Positions 1-10,778 of a DNA stretch of 64,000 bases are shown piece after piece. The stretch is from contig CM059623.1 in the NCBI GenBank assembly GCA_030435675.1, positions 2,134,012 through 2,198,011 of the forward strand. The letters run 5' to 3'. Under the pieces are notes generated by a model. The model did no database searches. It was not told the DNA's origin and saw only the letters and a program-made list of their open reading frames with translations. The position numbers were made by a program, and so were the translations under genes. This DNA is from Steinernema hermaphroditum. Lineage: Eukaryota; Nematoda; Chromadorea; Rhabditida; Steinernematidae. Each line of letters starts with the position of its first letter. Within the stretch, counting starts at the first letter, position 1.

Positions 1-2
1 GT

Positions 3-788
3 TTCTTCCGCATCTCCGAAGATCTTGTCACATGTGGTCTGTGCGAGAAAACGCTGAAGAAGTCTAAGGACGGTTGCACAGGCAACATGCGCTTCCACTT
101 GAAGACGAATCATAAAGTTGAATTTTACAAGGTCAGTGAACGATTGCCGATGAAGCAGTGATCGGAACTCGAGCCGATTTCGCAATCCGAGCCGGCTCCG
201 GCTCCGGCTCGGCTCGGGTCTGCTCGAGCCGAAACCCGAGCCCACAATATATACTAGGGACAATTCTGACTGTTCGCGGGGAGCGGTAATAAGGGCGCAG
301 ACGACGAGAGACAATTGGCGTACAGCGGCGGAGCACGGGCATCCGATTTTCTCTCGCCGTCTGCTACCGCTCCCCGCGAACGGTCGAAATTTTCCCTGGT
401 ATATATGGCCGGCCCCGGCGCGGGTCCGGCTCGGAGCCAACCCGAGCCGAGCCGGAGCCGCCTCGGGTTTCACGAGCCGAGCCGAGGCGGGTGGTCCGAG
501 CCGGCTCGGCTCAGAGGCTCGGCTCCGGCTCCGGCTCAGTTCCGATCTCTGCAATGAAGTCATACACGTTTTACAGAAAAATGGAACTTGCAACTCTTCT
601 TGATCCTCGATTCAAGTCAGCCTTCTTTGAAGTTCCCGAGATGAAACACGTAAGTAACTTATTCTTAATCCCCAATTTCTTAAAATCTGTGTTAGGATGC
701 CCTTCTACTAGAAGTTGAATCTCTGGCCGTTTCTCTGTGTAAGAAGGCGGATTCAGACCAGAATGAAACCGAGGTCGAAACTGATTAA
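3..788 (+). pseudogene. Relic of a BED-finger hAT transposase, interrupted by a MITE
   Basis: Bases 3-131 read as a BED-type zinc finger (TCGLCEK, then NMRFHLKTNH, giving the C-C-H-H spacing) that runs in from before the window. After the inserted MITE, bases 562-649 read as the hAT core motif ATLLDPRFKSAFF. A clean 46-bp intron (650-695) follows, then a second piece ending in a stop at 786-788. The BED finger and the LDPRF motif normally lie several hundred residues apart in hAT transposases, so the middle of the gene has been deleted. This is a transposase relic or a domesticated ZBED-like fragment. The piece downstream to about 1300 is AT-rich and I could not assign it. Confidence 0.7.
156..551. 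mobile_element. hAT-type MITE with GC-rich inverted ends
   Basis: The ends are inverted copies: CAGTGATCGGAACT on the left, and the reverse complement of the right end begins CAGAGATCGGAACT. Inside each end are runs of the hexamer-like unit GAGCCG/CGGCTC. The flanking 8-mers are CGATGAAG (148-155) and CAATGAAG (552-559), seven of eight identical, as expected for an aged hAT target duplication. The middle (240-410) carries a second inverted segment around GACCGTTCGCGGGGAGCGGTA. There is no transposase, so it is non-autonomous. Its ends resemble in style, though not in exact sequence, the GC-rich repeats of the full hAT element at 59235-62520. Confidence 0.8.
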
Positions 789-1300
789 ATTGGAGTGGAA
801 GACTCCTATCACCGACCCATTTTCGCATTTCTTATCTCACGAGCCAGTGAAGTTGACATCAAGTCCGAGTCTGACGATTGCGGATGCGAAGCTAAAGGCG
901 AAGCAGGTAGCTGTGCTTTGGTAACGACCTTTATGAAAACTCGAAACACACGAAAAAAGTTTTGGATGATCGTTAGGAGACCTTTCAATCTCTTTTGAAA
1001 GATCAATCGGAAAATGAAAGTGGTGAAACGAGAAAAAAATCAACAACAGTCGCCATGGTTGGAATTCTCCTTCATGAACAGCGGTTCGTCCATTTTATAG
1101 CTCAGACATCCGGACTCCATCTGATTACCACTTATTCCGATCGACCCAGCACTACTTGTCCAAAAAAAACTTCAAAAGAAGTGAGGAAGACGAAATTTGA
1201 CTCATCAACTTCTTCAAGTCCAAACCAGCATGAATTCTTGGAGAAAGGCATTCATTCTCTGTCTGGACGTTGGCGATTTTCTCTGATGCAGCTATCATAG

Positions 1301-1978
1301 ATGACTAATCATGATTGCACCACGAGTACAGGCAGTCACGACGCGGCCGCCGATAAGATGGAGGGGAAAAAATTGATAGCACATTTCGAACGTGTGGCGT
1401 TTGTAAACTGTTGCGCAAAGTGAATTGGTGAGCAAGTCTTTTCGCTTGAAACCTAAATTTCAGGCTGTGAGTTTTTTTGCTTTTTTTAGTGTCTCGGTTG
1501 TGCATCGCGATTATATAGTTAACACTAATTGTCATAAACGCGGCTGCTAACGCCCTCCTGATACTAAAAGCCAAGTAGCCCATAGCCCTGCGGGCGGCAA
1601 GATTGGTGCTCATGCAACGGTCTGAAGTAAAGTCACTACGTCTCTTGGGTGAATTATCTCTAGGTAAGATGACGTTATGGTAGAGTTACGGTCGCTGATG
1701 GCCAAGCACGTCGGCACGGTCTTTTTGAAAAGACGGTGGAACTACGGCTCTCTGGTATCCCAGGCCTTCTGGGAGCCGGGGCGATCATTGCGCCAACAAC
1801 GACGGCCAAGAACGACCGCTCACTCAACTCATTCGGCTCAAACACCCTCAGAGAGAGAGAGCGAGTGGACGACCCGACCGATCGCTGGGGGCAAAAATGA
1901 AAGACCGTGCCGAGTTTGTTGTCGATTTTGGATAAGAGCGAATGGGTGAAGTCAAAGAGCCAGCGCCGCCAGCACTCG
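1301..1978. other. Intergenic stretch without a recognisable gene
   Basis: No supported coding sequence. Bases about 1730-1810 are a weak match to 19375-19440 in the same orientation (shared GGCTCTCTGGT followed by a CTGGGA core), so this may be a decayed dispersed repeat or a gene fragment. Bases 1840-1990 run directly into the F-box-like relic. Confidence 0.4.
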
Positions 1979-2632
1979 CTCACCACCGGCAAACTACAGG
2001 TTAGAGAATGTATCAGTTGATCTAGATTGCGTATCTTCAAACGTTTGGAGCGAATTCAGCGAATGTATGGGTAAGGTTTGCTTACGATTTCATCGAACTT
2101 ATGATGAGCGATCGGTGAAAGCAGAACAATTCGCTTTTTTTTTATTTTTCGTTTCCAATCTTTAATCATGAAACCTAAACTACACTCTCTCACGATTCAT
2201 TGCAATAAGGTGCTCGACAAAGAAGTCGAAGAGTGTTTGTTCGAGTTCGTGAAGAAGCCAAACTCCCTTCTGCTCAAAGCTCCCCTCAGCCCAACCTTCC
2301 TTCCCAAGCTTCTGGACTACTGGCTGACTCTGACGACTTTTCCAAGTTACGTTCAAACCGTAGAGTATGGATTCGGCAGCGAAACAAGAACATCGATTGA
2401 TTTCAAAGGATTGCATTTTCAGTTAGAGAGAACTAAAGGTATGCATAAGAGAATACGAAGTCATGGCTGTCGGCATGAAACGTACTTCAGAAAGCACCAT
2501 GGGAATCAACATCGAAGAATCGAAATTTATACGAAATGTGTACTTACAAATGACAACAATTTCAACAGGCAAATCATATCAGTGCGCCTTGTTCAGATTT
2601 TGTGCGACATAAGGCATAAGAGTGTTTGGTAA
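1979..2632 (+). pseudogene. Relic of F-box-like family gene (copy 1)
   Basis: The stretch 1985-2140 matches the central part of the intact gene at 17027-17995 (the piece corresponding to residues around ECMGKVCLRFHR). It then breaks off in a poly-T tract at 2138-2147. From 2168 the C-terminal half resumes as one open frame to 2632, with the family blocks FVKKPN, LLKAPLSP, LPKLLDYWLTLTTFP and QTVEYG. The N-terminal block with the conserved start is absent, and about 150 bp between the two pieces is lost compared with the intact copy. The C-terminal tail also diverges after ISVRLV. It is a truncated, internally deleted copy. Confidence 0.75.
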
Positions 2633-3796
2633 GTCTTCCTCTAAGTCTTCCTCATGGAATTTATTACCTGAATTGTTCCACATCTTGCTTACAGGTTGAG
2701 GGCAATTCTTCTCCTCAAAGTATCAGGTTCTTCAATGCTTCAAACCACGAGTTTCAGACATGACGGAGTCACTCGTGACAATACATCGCTGCCAGTTTCT
2801 GATATATGCCTAATAGGCGTTCACGATGCTGAAAATTTATTGCTAAGTAAGTTGACCAACAAAAGATATGATTTAAGCTACTTATTTGTAAGACACTCGC
2901 CGAGCATATAGTCAAGTACCTCATTCAGAATCTGTGAGTTGTAGAATATGGCACCAAGCGTAGCTCCTCCAAATTGGCTTTGGGATCATTAATTACCTAA
3001 AATTTATAATTACTAGTTACCTAAAAAAGTTATCTCTGCCACATAAAGTCAAATATGTAAGGCAGAAAATTACGCAAAAATCTTCAAAGCACACCCGTAC
3101 CAGCAGTAGATCCACCAGATCAAGATCAAATAGAAAAGAGGAGTGTGGTGTTAAAGGGATTTGGTAGGAAAGCAGTAATCATGTAAGGGTCTCTTAGTTG
3201 ACCCTTACCTGATTACTTAGACATGAGAAGCAAGAGGGGATGAGAGATGTAGGAGAGAGCCGACTGATTCTTCGGTGATCGGCGGAGGTCAGGATGACCA
3301 TCGGCTGGGGTGACGTCATCGGGTCTAGGACCACCCGCGCTGGCGGTAGGGTCCTGACAACACTCATCAACGCAATTTCTTTGTTTTAAAATGAATTTTG
3401 CAGCAATCATGCAAAGTGAATAAATCGCACCTATTTGATCCTACTCCACAGTGAGAACGTCAGCCGAATCGGTCGGGTTCCATCAGACAGGAGGCTTCTA
3501 TAACTGAGAAGCGAGAAGCTTAGACGAAATAGAAAATGGTCAAATGGCATTGCTGGTTACACCAGATAAAGATTCTGCTTTGACAAGGATAAAATCATGA
3601 AATATTTCGAGACGTCCCTTCAAACATAAGCGAGCGTCTGAAAGTGTACAATTTCACGACTGTCCGTTGTAGATTTGTATTGAATGCCTATATTGAATGC
3701 ATTGAAACATCTAAAGAACCCTTGGAGCGTGTAGCCGGGCGATGCGCCCTTACCCCCTTCGGTCCACCTCCCAGCCGTCCGCTCGATCTCCCGGCA
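2633..3796. other. Non-coding stretch, possible decayed element
   Basis: No gene supported. Bases 3182-3210 contain a short inverted repeat (AAGGGTC...GACCCTT) and 3240-3370 are locally GC-rich against an AT-rich surround. This could be the edge of a decayed retroelement or MITE, but I found no matching partner in the window. Confidence 0.3.
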
Positions 3797-4237
3797 ATGG
3801 AGGAGGAAGACCGCCGTCGAATGGCGAATGACTATCACGATTACGAGGTAAGGAAAAGGAGCAGGGAGCAAGCTGAAGACCGCGACGGAAGGACGCGCGC
3901 CCCATTTGAGCTCCCTTACTCGATCGAGAAGGCCTATGGAGGAAGGACGCAATGGGAGAAGGTAGCCAAAATGAAGGACCAGGATCTCCGTGAGGCGTTA
4001 AAGGAAAACGAGCAGCTGAATAGGAACCATTCCAAAATGGAAGAGGTTTTCGGCCTATTCGAAGCGCGGACAAAATTCCTGAACTCCCTTGAACTCGAAA
4101 ATTCCTGGTTGGAGAAGAACCGGAAAAAACTCCAGGAGGTGTACACGCCTCGCCGACACACTACGATCTCAGCAACACGCCAAGGACCAGACTTGGAACC
4201 CAAGATGGACAATCTGATCCTGGGAAGAGGCTCTTAG
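3797..4237 (+). CDS. Hypothetical coiled-coil protein, 146 aa
   Basis: An open frame extends upstream to 3644, but the methionine at 3797 opens a coherent charged protein, so I chose that start. It is rich in Glu, Arg, Lys and Asp. Residues about 55-118 show a heptad-like pattern of leucines and charged residues (KENEQLNRNHSKMEEV, LELENSWLEKNRKKLQEV), predicting a coiled coil. There is no signal peptide or membrane segment, and I do not recognise a family. Local GC content is higher than the flanks, which supports real coding sequence. It may be a lone exon or a capsid-like fragment of a retroelement. No splice-linked neighbours were found. Confidence 0.4.
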   Translation: MEEEDRRRMANDYHDYEVRKRSREQAEDRDGRTRAPFELPYSIEKAYGGRTQWEKVAKMKDQDLREALKENEQLNRNHSKMEEVFGLFEARTKFLNSLELENSWLEKNRKKLQEVYTPRRHTTISATRQGPDLEPKMDNLILGRGS

Positions 4238-4485
4238 CGCAAGCAGAGGTGCGGCGAAAAGCAGATGTGATGTGAATCGAGGCATCAGAATCCAGGACCG
4301 CGATGGCGCCCGCTACACTGGAGTCTGAGAAAGTTCTTGACTGTCTCACACTAAAGGCGGCACCAAAAGACACCTGTTATGCATTATATTTCACGAGAAC
4401 TCTATCGGCTACGTAGATCAGATCTGCACTATAGTCAAAGGCGAGAAACGTTCATTTTCAAAGGCCGATATTTTCAATGTTACTA

Positions 4486-4915
4486 CTAGATATCATCCAA
4501 TAGGGGGCGGATTTCGGTGGGAAGTTCCTCTTCCAGTTTCTTAATTTTTTCCATCTGTTCGTCAGGGCTGAGTGACCAATCCTGAAGCACGGCTTCGCCC
4601 TTCTTTATATGCGTAACCATTGCTTCCATGTTTTTTTTGAACGTGGTGTACTCCACCTATAACACATTAAGAATACGCACAGATCTCGAGAAGTGAACCC
4701 ACCTTAATCTTAGCCGACTGTCCAGCGACCCACTTGTCCATAACCGCTTGACTTTTCCGGTCGATTGTGAACTTTTCCGCTTCTTCGAGGTAAGCCAAAA
4801 AGGCTTGCCTGACTTCGTCGGGTGCGTGTTCCACCCACTTAAATAGAAAATCGATGTCCGCGCCAAATACGGTGAGAGCACAACAGCCGACGACGAGGAG
4901 AAGTAACTTGTTCAT
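4486..4915 (-). CDS. SXP/RAL-2 (DUF148) family small secreted protein, copy 1
   Basis: Two exons, 4703-4915 and 4486-4656, with a 46-bp intron in phase 0; 127 aa. The start gives a typical signal peptide, residues 1-18 (MNKLLLLVVGCCALTVFG). Exon 1 ends in the family block KWVAGQSAKIK. Exon 2 is a charged helical segment with the C-terminal pattern SPDEQMEKIKKLEEELPTEI, seen in all five copies here. The family is nematode-specific, secreted, often immunodominant in parasites and of unresolved function. This copy is the most divergent and most acidic of the five. A TATA-like element lies about 40 bp upstream of the ATG. Confidence 0.88.
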
Positions 4916-4943
4916 GGTGTACCTACACTGATAACTAAGAAGT

Positions 4944-4960
4944 GTGCGCTTTTAAATACA
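4944..4960 (-). promoter_or_regulatory. TATA-like promoter element of DUF148 copy 1
   Basis: On the minus strand this reads TGTATTTAAAAGCGCAC. The same layout, a TATA-like core followed by a GTGC/GCAC-type half, sits 30-65 bp upstream of the ATG of all five DUF148 genes in the window. Confidence 0.5.
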
Positions 4961-5935
4961 CATGAGAGACGACGAAGAGTGGAACTTTGAAACCTGTTTG
5001 ATTCTCCAAAAATCTTTCCGCTTCCCTTTTCTTTGAGTTTCAAACTTTTTAACAAGCACGGTTTAAAGATTTCATTACAACGTTCCAATGTCGCGTTTGC
5101 TTGAAATTTGTTTCCTTCCGTCTGTTCGAAAAATGATTCCCTTTCGACGTTTTGGAATCTGGCAGTAGGACACCAGAAGACTACTTTCCGTTGGCGTACG
5201 ATTGATATAACGCTGACGGGCCTCATAGAATCATCTTTAATCCAGTAAGAGAATGGATAGCATTTGGGTCCAGGAGGAATAATGGCAGTGAACCGCTTGC
5301 TTCTGAGCTGTCTATGTGGCTCATTGTCCGTTTTCCGGTCGGTCTTCACATCGGTTAACAGTCCAGAAGACGTCCACAAGGCTGTTCAGAAATTTAAGTC
5401 GTGATACCGGTTATTCTTTTTCGACCGACTTTGACCGACCGTCTTAAATCTTTCAACAAACATTAGTGTTTAAAATGTTGTAACAATCAGACATGTGGCT
5501 TTCATCTTTTCATCATATCATTTTATCTCTCACCCACAAGACATCGCACAATTAGAACGGCTTTTTTCCGCTTGATTGTGGGTTCCCTAAAGCTAATCTT
5601 GAAGGCCAGAAGTTGACTTGGAATGCACCCTGAAAAGGAAATGTGCATGTTTTAAACACCACTCTTTCCGGATGCTCGGAACTGCATATGCATTATCGTC
5701 AAATATTTTCCTTTGCTGGTTGTCTCACCAGGATCACTGGTGTGGAAACACATCTACTGGCCAAATTGGCAACCTCCGTAACCAAAAAAGCCATCGTTCT
5801 CTGTTCATATCGAAGAATCCATCTAGACCATTCAACAAAGTACAACTTTACTATAACCTGAAGATCAACTAATGTGTGAAGATCAGTTCTTTATTGTTTG
5901 GTGACAAAAATATCAACCCAAATATTGTGGCATGC
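4961..5935. other. Intergenic region between DUF148 copies 1 and 2
   Basis: A minus-strand open frame of 155 codons ends here (4912-5379), but it overlaps the copy 1 promoter and has no family features, so I do not call it. No RNA gene, inverted repeat or transposon end is visible. Confidence 0.4.
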
Positions 5936-6392
5936 TCAACCCTGCAGGGGGTTCTTGGCCTTTCCACGCACCTCTTTAGGAAGAGAGTTAATGAGCTTCT
6001 TGATCTTCTCGTTCTTCTGCTTCGTCGTGAGCTTCTTGTCCTTGGCAGCGTCGGCAATCAGGTCGTTGGTGATTTTGAGCATTTCGTCGTGGAACCAGCT
6101 TGTAACGTGGGCGGTGTGCGCCTCACGGTCGGCCTTTAACTTGGCGTAAGCGTCCTGAATTTACCATGGTTACGGTGGGCATCCCTTGTTGGTTTACCTT
6201 GATCTTGCGGGGCTGCTTGGCAATCCATTTGTTGACGGCGGCTTCGCCGTTTTTGCGGAAACTTCCGAAGTGAGCGTAATATTCGATGCTGGAGACGACG
6301 TCCTTTGGGGCGCCAGAAATGAAGTCCAGTGGATACTCTCTAGCGATGGCGACAACGGCGCAGACGGCCAAGACGATGAGGAGCTGGTTCAT
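5936..6392 (-). CDS. SXP/RAL-2 (DUF148) family small secreted protein, copy 2
   Basis: Two exons, 6198-6392 and 5936-6154, with a 43-bp phase 0 intron at the same position as in the other copies; 137 aa. The start at 6392 gives the signal peptide MNQLLIVLAVCAVVAIA; upstream in-frame sequence is untranslated and contains the TATA-like element. Exon 1 ends in NKWIAKQPRKIK. Exon 2 carries the block KKLTTKQKNEKIKKLINSLP and ends with NPLQG. It is strongly basic, unlike copy 1. Secretion is inferred from the signal peptide; molecular role unknown for the family. Confidence 0.9.
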
Positions 6393-6422
6393 GGCTGAAG
6401 TGAGCTGTCTTCTTACTAGTCG

Positions 6423-6440
6423 AGTGCATTTAAATACAGG
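6423..6440 (-). promoter_or_regulatory. TATA-like promoter element of DUF148 copy 2
   Basis: Minus strand reads CCTGTATTTAAATGCACT, about 35 bp upstream of the ATG, in the same arrangement as the other DUF148 genes. Confidence 0.5.
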
Positions 6441-7097
6441 TACAGGTCGAGGTGAAACCTGTTTTCTCCCGACGAAATGTTCCGCGTTCGTGCGAAGGGT
6501 TTCGGTGTTTTTTTTTTTGTAAATGGTGTTTAATGGATTGCAGTACGGCTTCTGTCTCGTCGTTTTCAAAAAAAAAAAGCAATTTGTAACTAATCGAAAA
6601 ATGACCTTTTTCGCGTTTTCACGATGTGGCTCAACGCGTTTTAGTCAATGATTTCTGATAAGGCGACACTGGTGCTGTAAATATGAGCCATGTTCTTAGT
6701 GAGCGAGGCATAGACGTTGCTAGTTGTTGACAGTTCAGCCGCCTAGAAACCATTCCCACTTCGATATTCTATGCACAGGCCACTTCAAATATGTACATCA
6801 AGATCGTTGTCCTTCTTAAAGTACTGCTATAGCCAGAGGTTTTCCAACTCTTAGTAATTAAAAATGAGAAAATAGGTATTATGTGGATACAGGTATCGAT
6901 GAATAGAAGGGGAAGGAGAGGAGAAGGAAGAGGGCAGGTGATTGGTTAGGCCGCAGGGTGTACCATGCCGGAGCGGAGCAGAAGTGCTGGTCTTGAATTT
7001 TGTAAAAACTCGTCAAGAATGAGGGAATATTTCACGATTTTACTGACGTGCGAATAGCTCTACAAAGCATCGCAGTTTTCTCCCCGTGCTACATCTA
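6441..7097. other. Intergenic region, no gene seen
   Basis: AT-rich with homopolymer runs (for example at 6507-6518 and 6570-6579). Nothing coding or structured is supported. Confidence 0.4.
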
Positions 7098-8001
7098 TTA
7101 GGTTGATGCATAATAAATGAGCCTTTTTGAAAGTAGATATTTATTACCAAAAAGGCACCCGATCTAATCAAGGTATCCGCCGTTAGCATCAACAACTTCA
7201 GCCCACTTCGTCGGCAAGCGCCAGGTTCCTCGTTCGTAGAATACGTGGGTTTAAAATCCAAAAATGTTTTTGGTCTAATTTTCGATCTCTTTATCTTATT
7301 CTGGATGGTTTCTTTTGATGTTGTCATCTACAGACGAGAGCAGATGACGGTTAGATAGAGCTAACAGAGTGTTAGATAAACAGCAAAAAAGGAATCACCC
7401 AGCTCAAAGTAGAAAGCCATTCTAGGGGTCAACTTGAAAATGTAACATTTCAGGCACCATTCCTGAAGTGTCATTTTTTCGACATTTGGCCATTTTTTCT
7501 TTAAAGTAGAAAAGAGCTCGGGAAGTCACTATATGGGTATAGTAGCTGTGAGCGGTAGCTACCTGCTGCATGTCCCCATTCCCTCTTATAGTAATCAACC
7601 AATTGGAAACATTGGAATTAACAGAACATGGTGATCTGAAAAGGCCATCTTTTTGAGATTTGCTATGTTACGATATATGACGAAGGAAGCGATAGGTGCG
7701 TTCAGTAGGTTAGACCCAACGATGTACGTGGTAGAAGGCAGTCATCGTCCATCACACAATTAATACTATAGGTAGCCCGTACATCACTTCGCATTTTGCT
7801 ATGTTCATGTGGTTGTTTGACGCCATCTGAAATGAATAGCTGAAAAAATTACACTTGACACAAGAAACTGAAGTGGCTCTGCCCGTCCTACACGCGCGCA
7901 TGACGGGCGAACAGAATCCACACAACGACTTTACGAAAGGACCAGACAGTGTGAAAATAGATTCGAATAAAAAAAGGCTCATTTTTAATGCATCAACCCA
8001 A
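7098..8001 (-). mobile_element. Decayed mariner-type transposon
   Basis: The ends are inverted: TTAGGTTGATGCATAATAAA on the left, and the reverse complement of the right end reads TTGGGTTGATGCATTAAAAA. Both continue into ATGAGCCTTTTT. Both ends are flanked by TA (7096-7097 and 8002-8003), the mariner target. On the minus strand near 7150-7235 the sequence reads YERGTWRLPTKW followed by VVDANGGYLD, the typical C-terminal end of mariner transposases just inside the terminal repeat. The catalytic part is not recoverable, so this is a dead copy. Its right end lies 52 bp upstream of the F-box-like gene start at 8054. Confidence 0.75.
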
Positions 8002-8053
8002 TATAAAAAAGAGACCATTTGAGTTATTTGAGTCATTTGCACGATCCGAGAGC

Positions 8054-9036
8054 ATGGACTCTGAAGATCTGCCGAACGACTTCGCCCATCTCTTCACCGA
8101 CATCATCTTCGACGTCGTCAAGACCGAAGCTCCTCCCGTAAGAGAACTCGCTCGCTTTGCTAGACTCACAGGCAATTGGGCTGATATCGTCAAATCGGAT
8201 GAGGTTTTCGAAACGAACTATTACGATGAACGGAAACGCGAAAGGAAACCGTATGGAAAGTCTTATATCGGTGATAATGGCTATCAGAAAAAGTACACTC
8301 ACAAGTCACCGAGAAACCACAGGTTGGAGAATGTATCAGCGAATCTAGAACGCTGGACTTCAAGCGTTCGGAGCTTGGATAACGTACTTAGCAAATGTAT
8401 GGGCAAGGTACGCCTAGAATTTAATTGTACTTATTATCGTACCACCACGAGAGAAGTCGTTTCACCAAAATTACTGGAGCATTTTAGTTATGCCCTAAAG
8501 CTGTTATTAGAACGCCCAGTCACTCAGTTAATATTGGTTGAATGCAAATCTCTGTTCATGTTCTACCTTCCGTACAGAGAGAAACGGAAACCATCCTAGA
8601 AAAGTTCAAATCTTTGATGATGAAACCTAAACTTCAGTCTCTCACGATTGATATCAATAAGGTACTCGACGAAGAAGTAGAACGGTGTTTGTTGGAGTTC
8701 GTGAAGAAGCCAAACTTCCTTCTGCTCAAAGCTCCCCTCAGCCCCGCCTTCCTGCCCAAACTTCTAGACTACTGGCTGACTCTGACGACTTTTCCGAATT
8801 ACGTGCGAACCGTAGAATATGGATATTGCTACAATGAAAAACTAGCGATTGATTTCGAAGGGCTGCAATTTCAGTTGGAGAGCGCGGACGATTGTGAGTG
8901 TCCATACGTTGGCTATCGGCAGGAAACGTACTTCAGAAAACACCCGAACAGTGAATATCGAGGAATCGAAATTTCACAGCGTCTACCTAGAAATTTCAAA
9001 AGAACATCGCAAATCATATCAGTGCGCCTGGTTTAG
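8054..9036 (+). pseudogene. F-box-like family gene (copy 2), frameshifted
   Basis: The start context GAGCATGGACTCTGAAGATC is almost identical to that of the intact copy at 17027. Frame one runs from 8054 to a stop at 8597-8599. The C-terminal half continues in a different frame from about 8560 to 9036. Alignment to the intact copy shows the break lies between the blocks VECKSL and KFKSLMMKPKLQSLTI, where this copy is a few bases shorter, so it is an indel rather than an intron. No GT-AG pair joins the halves convincingly. Both halves otherwise keep all family blocks, so inactivation is recent or the indel is an assembly error. A poly(A) signal AATAAA lies at 9098. Confidence 0.75.
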
Positions 9037-9752
9037 CTTAGTTTAATCGGTTCCTTTTCGTGTTTAAGTGCGACATAGACGTATTTGACTGTTAGTAAAT
9101 AAAATGTGAACTCAACAAAGCACCACCGCGAGTTCGCAGAGTTGAAGGTTGAAGGGGGACGGAAAACAAAAAAAAAACACTTTAGATGAAAGACACTTTC
9201 ACCAACCAATACGTTCACATATTGAGCATAGAAGAGTGCTTCTGCAGACAGTGTGTGATGCAGAAGAGAGCGATTGCGATTCATCTTTACCATCTTTTGA
9301 CGCGACGACCGTGATGTGCTCTTCCCTTCTCTCTCGTTTTCTTGTTAAAAAGCTGGTGACCGTTGAAGAAGTAATTTATCATCGTATTTTCTTTTCCGAC
9401 AAGCAGATCGCCTGAGGTAGTCTACACACATACGATTCTATTCTACGTGCCCGACGGCTGCCTCCATTGGTTTTACCCAGAGTGCGACTCGAATTGAGAA
9501 TCGAGAGAACCGGCTATCGATTTGATACGATATTCGTAAAAACACGACTTATACGATTCGATTCGAGTCGACAACCCTATTCGTGATCCAAGCAGTTATT
9601 CCAGCACCAGTTGGTGAAATAATTTCTAATCCTACTAGACTGTGAAATAACCTAGAGAGAAATGCAGTTAACAGCCTACTACGTCCATAAGTCATTCATT
9701 CGGATTGGAACTGTAAACACACACATAGTGAACGAAGGAGACAATAGAGTTT
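9037..9752. other. Intergenic region with a short diverged repeat
   Basis: Bases about 9480-9575 contain alternating CGAT/ATCG-type words (CGATTTGATACGAT, ACGATTCGATTCGAGTCG) like the decayed end of a MITE. No second end was found. No gene is supported. Confidence 0.35.
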
Positions 9753-10222
9753 TCAACGCTTCAGGGGATTCTTGACGAGTCCACGAATAAGATCAGGCAC
9801 ATCGTCGATTTCTTTTTGGATCTTCTCCTTCTTCTGCTTGGTCGTAAGCGACTTATCATCCATGATCTGCTTGATTAGCGTGTTATAGATCTCGACCAAG
9901 CTATCCGACCAAAAAGCCGTCACCTCTTTCAAGTGCTTCTCAACGGCTGCCTTCACCTTTTTGTATTGAACCTAAATGTCACTGAATAGCTGATACACGT
10001 AGAAGGGCATACAGTGGTAGCAGGTGGTTGCGTTTTCAGCCACTTCAGAATGACAGCCTCGTCTTTCTTGGAGATCTCTCCGTCCTTCAAATACTTGTAG
10101 ATCTTAAGGGAGACATACGCAGGGGCTTTGTCGAAAACGTCGAGGGATGGGAACTCCTCTTTAGCGCAAACGTTGGCCAAAGTTAAAGCAAGCAAGACGA
10201 CAACGAGGAAGAGCTTGTTCAT
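9753..10222 (-). CDS. SXP/RAL-2 (DUF148) family small secreted protein, copy 3
   Basis: Two exons, 10013-10222 and 9753-9971, with a 41-bp phase 0 intron; 142 aa. The signal peptide is MNKLFLVVVLLALTLANVCA. Exon 1 ends at LKWLKTQPPATT, where the other copies have KWVAGQSAQIK. Exon 2 carries KSLTTKQKKEKIQKEIDDVP and ends NPLKR. The C-terminal block is closest to copy 2, which suggests that these two are sister copies. Lysine-rich throughout. Function unknown for the family; secretion is inferred. Confidence 0.9.
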
Positions 10223-10246
10223 GGCTGACACCATTGAAGTGTCTTT

Positions 10247-10260
10247 GAGCACTTATATGC
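10247..10260 (-). promoter_or_regulatory. TATA-like promoter element of DUF148 copy 3
   Basis: Minus strand reads GCATATAAGTGCTC, about 30 bp upstream of the ATG. It is shorter and closer to the start than in copies 4 and 5. Confidence 0.5.
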
Positions 10261-10776
10261 AATGAAATCGGGAGAGAAACCCGTCCCGCTGAAATGTTCC
10301 GCTTTGCCGAGCATCTGTTTTTGCACTGTTCTTTGTATTTGATATTTCACAAGTTTGATTCTTGGTTTCTGTCTCGGAAATTTAGAGTGACACTTCCCTT
10401 GTTGGGTAGTAAGGACAAGAAATAAAAGACAGGGGGCCGTTCGCGTCGTGACCTAAATATTTCGAACAGGAAATGTCGCCCGTTCGGGTGGGCACCGGGT
10501 GGTTTAAAACATTACGACTTCAAACCGTTTAAACCAAAGTGTATTTTCAGTCCAGGACATCACATTTATGAGGGAAAGCACAGCATGGACGCCTTATCTG
10601 GACGTTCAGGCCACTGCTTATGAGCTAGGGATGATTATTTTCGTTTTTCGTCACTGGAATGAACATATGGCCAAGTGACTTTTCGAAAGGAGCCAAAACT
10701 TTTCAGCTAACGTGCTTGTTCAAACCTCCTAGCAAGCATTTTGAGCCAGCTTATGGAATCCAAACAATCTAATGTA
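10261..10776. other. Intergenic region, no gene seen
   Basis: Upstream flank of DUF148 copy 3 up to the transposon at 10779. No coding or structured feature is supported. Confidence 0.4.
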
Positions 10777-10778
10777 TA

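Noticed and set aside
3182..3420. Possible retroelement LTR
   Set aside because: No second copy, primer-binding site or reverse transcriptase was found within the window.
4912..5379. 155-codon minus-strand frame upstream of DUF148 copy 1
   Set aside because: It overlaps that gene's promoter and start, lacks any domain and has no counterpart upstream of the other four copies.
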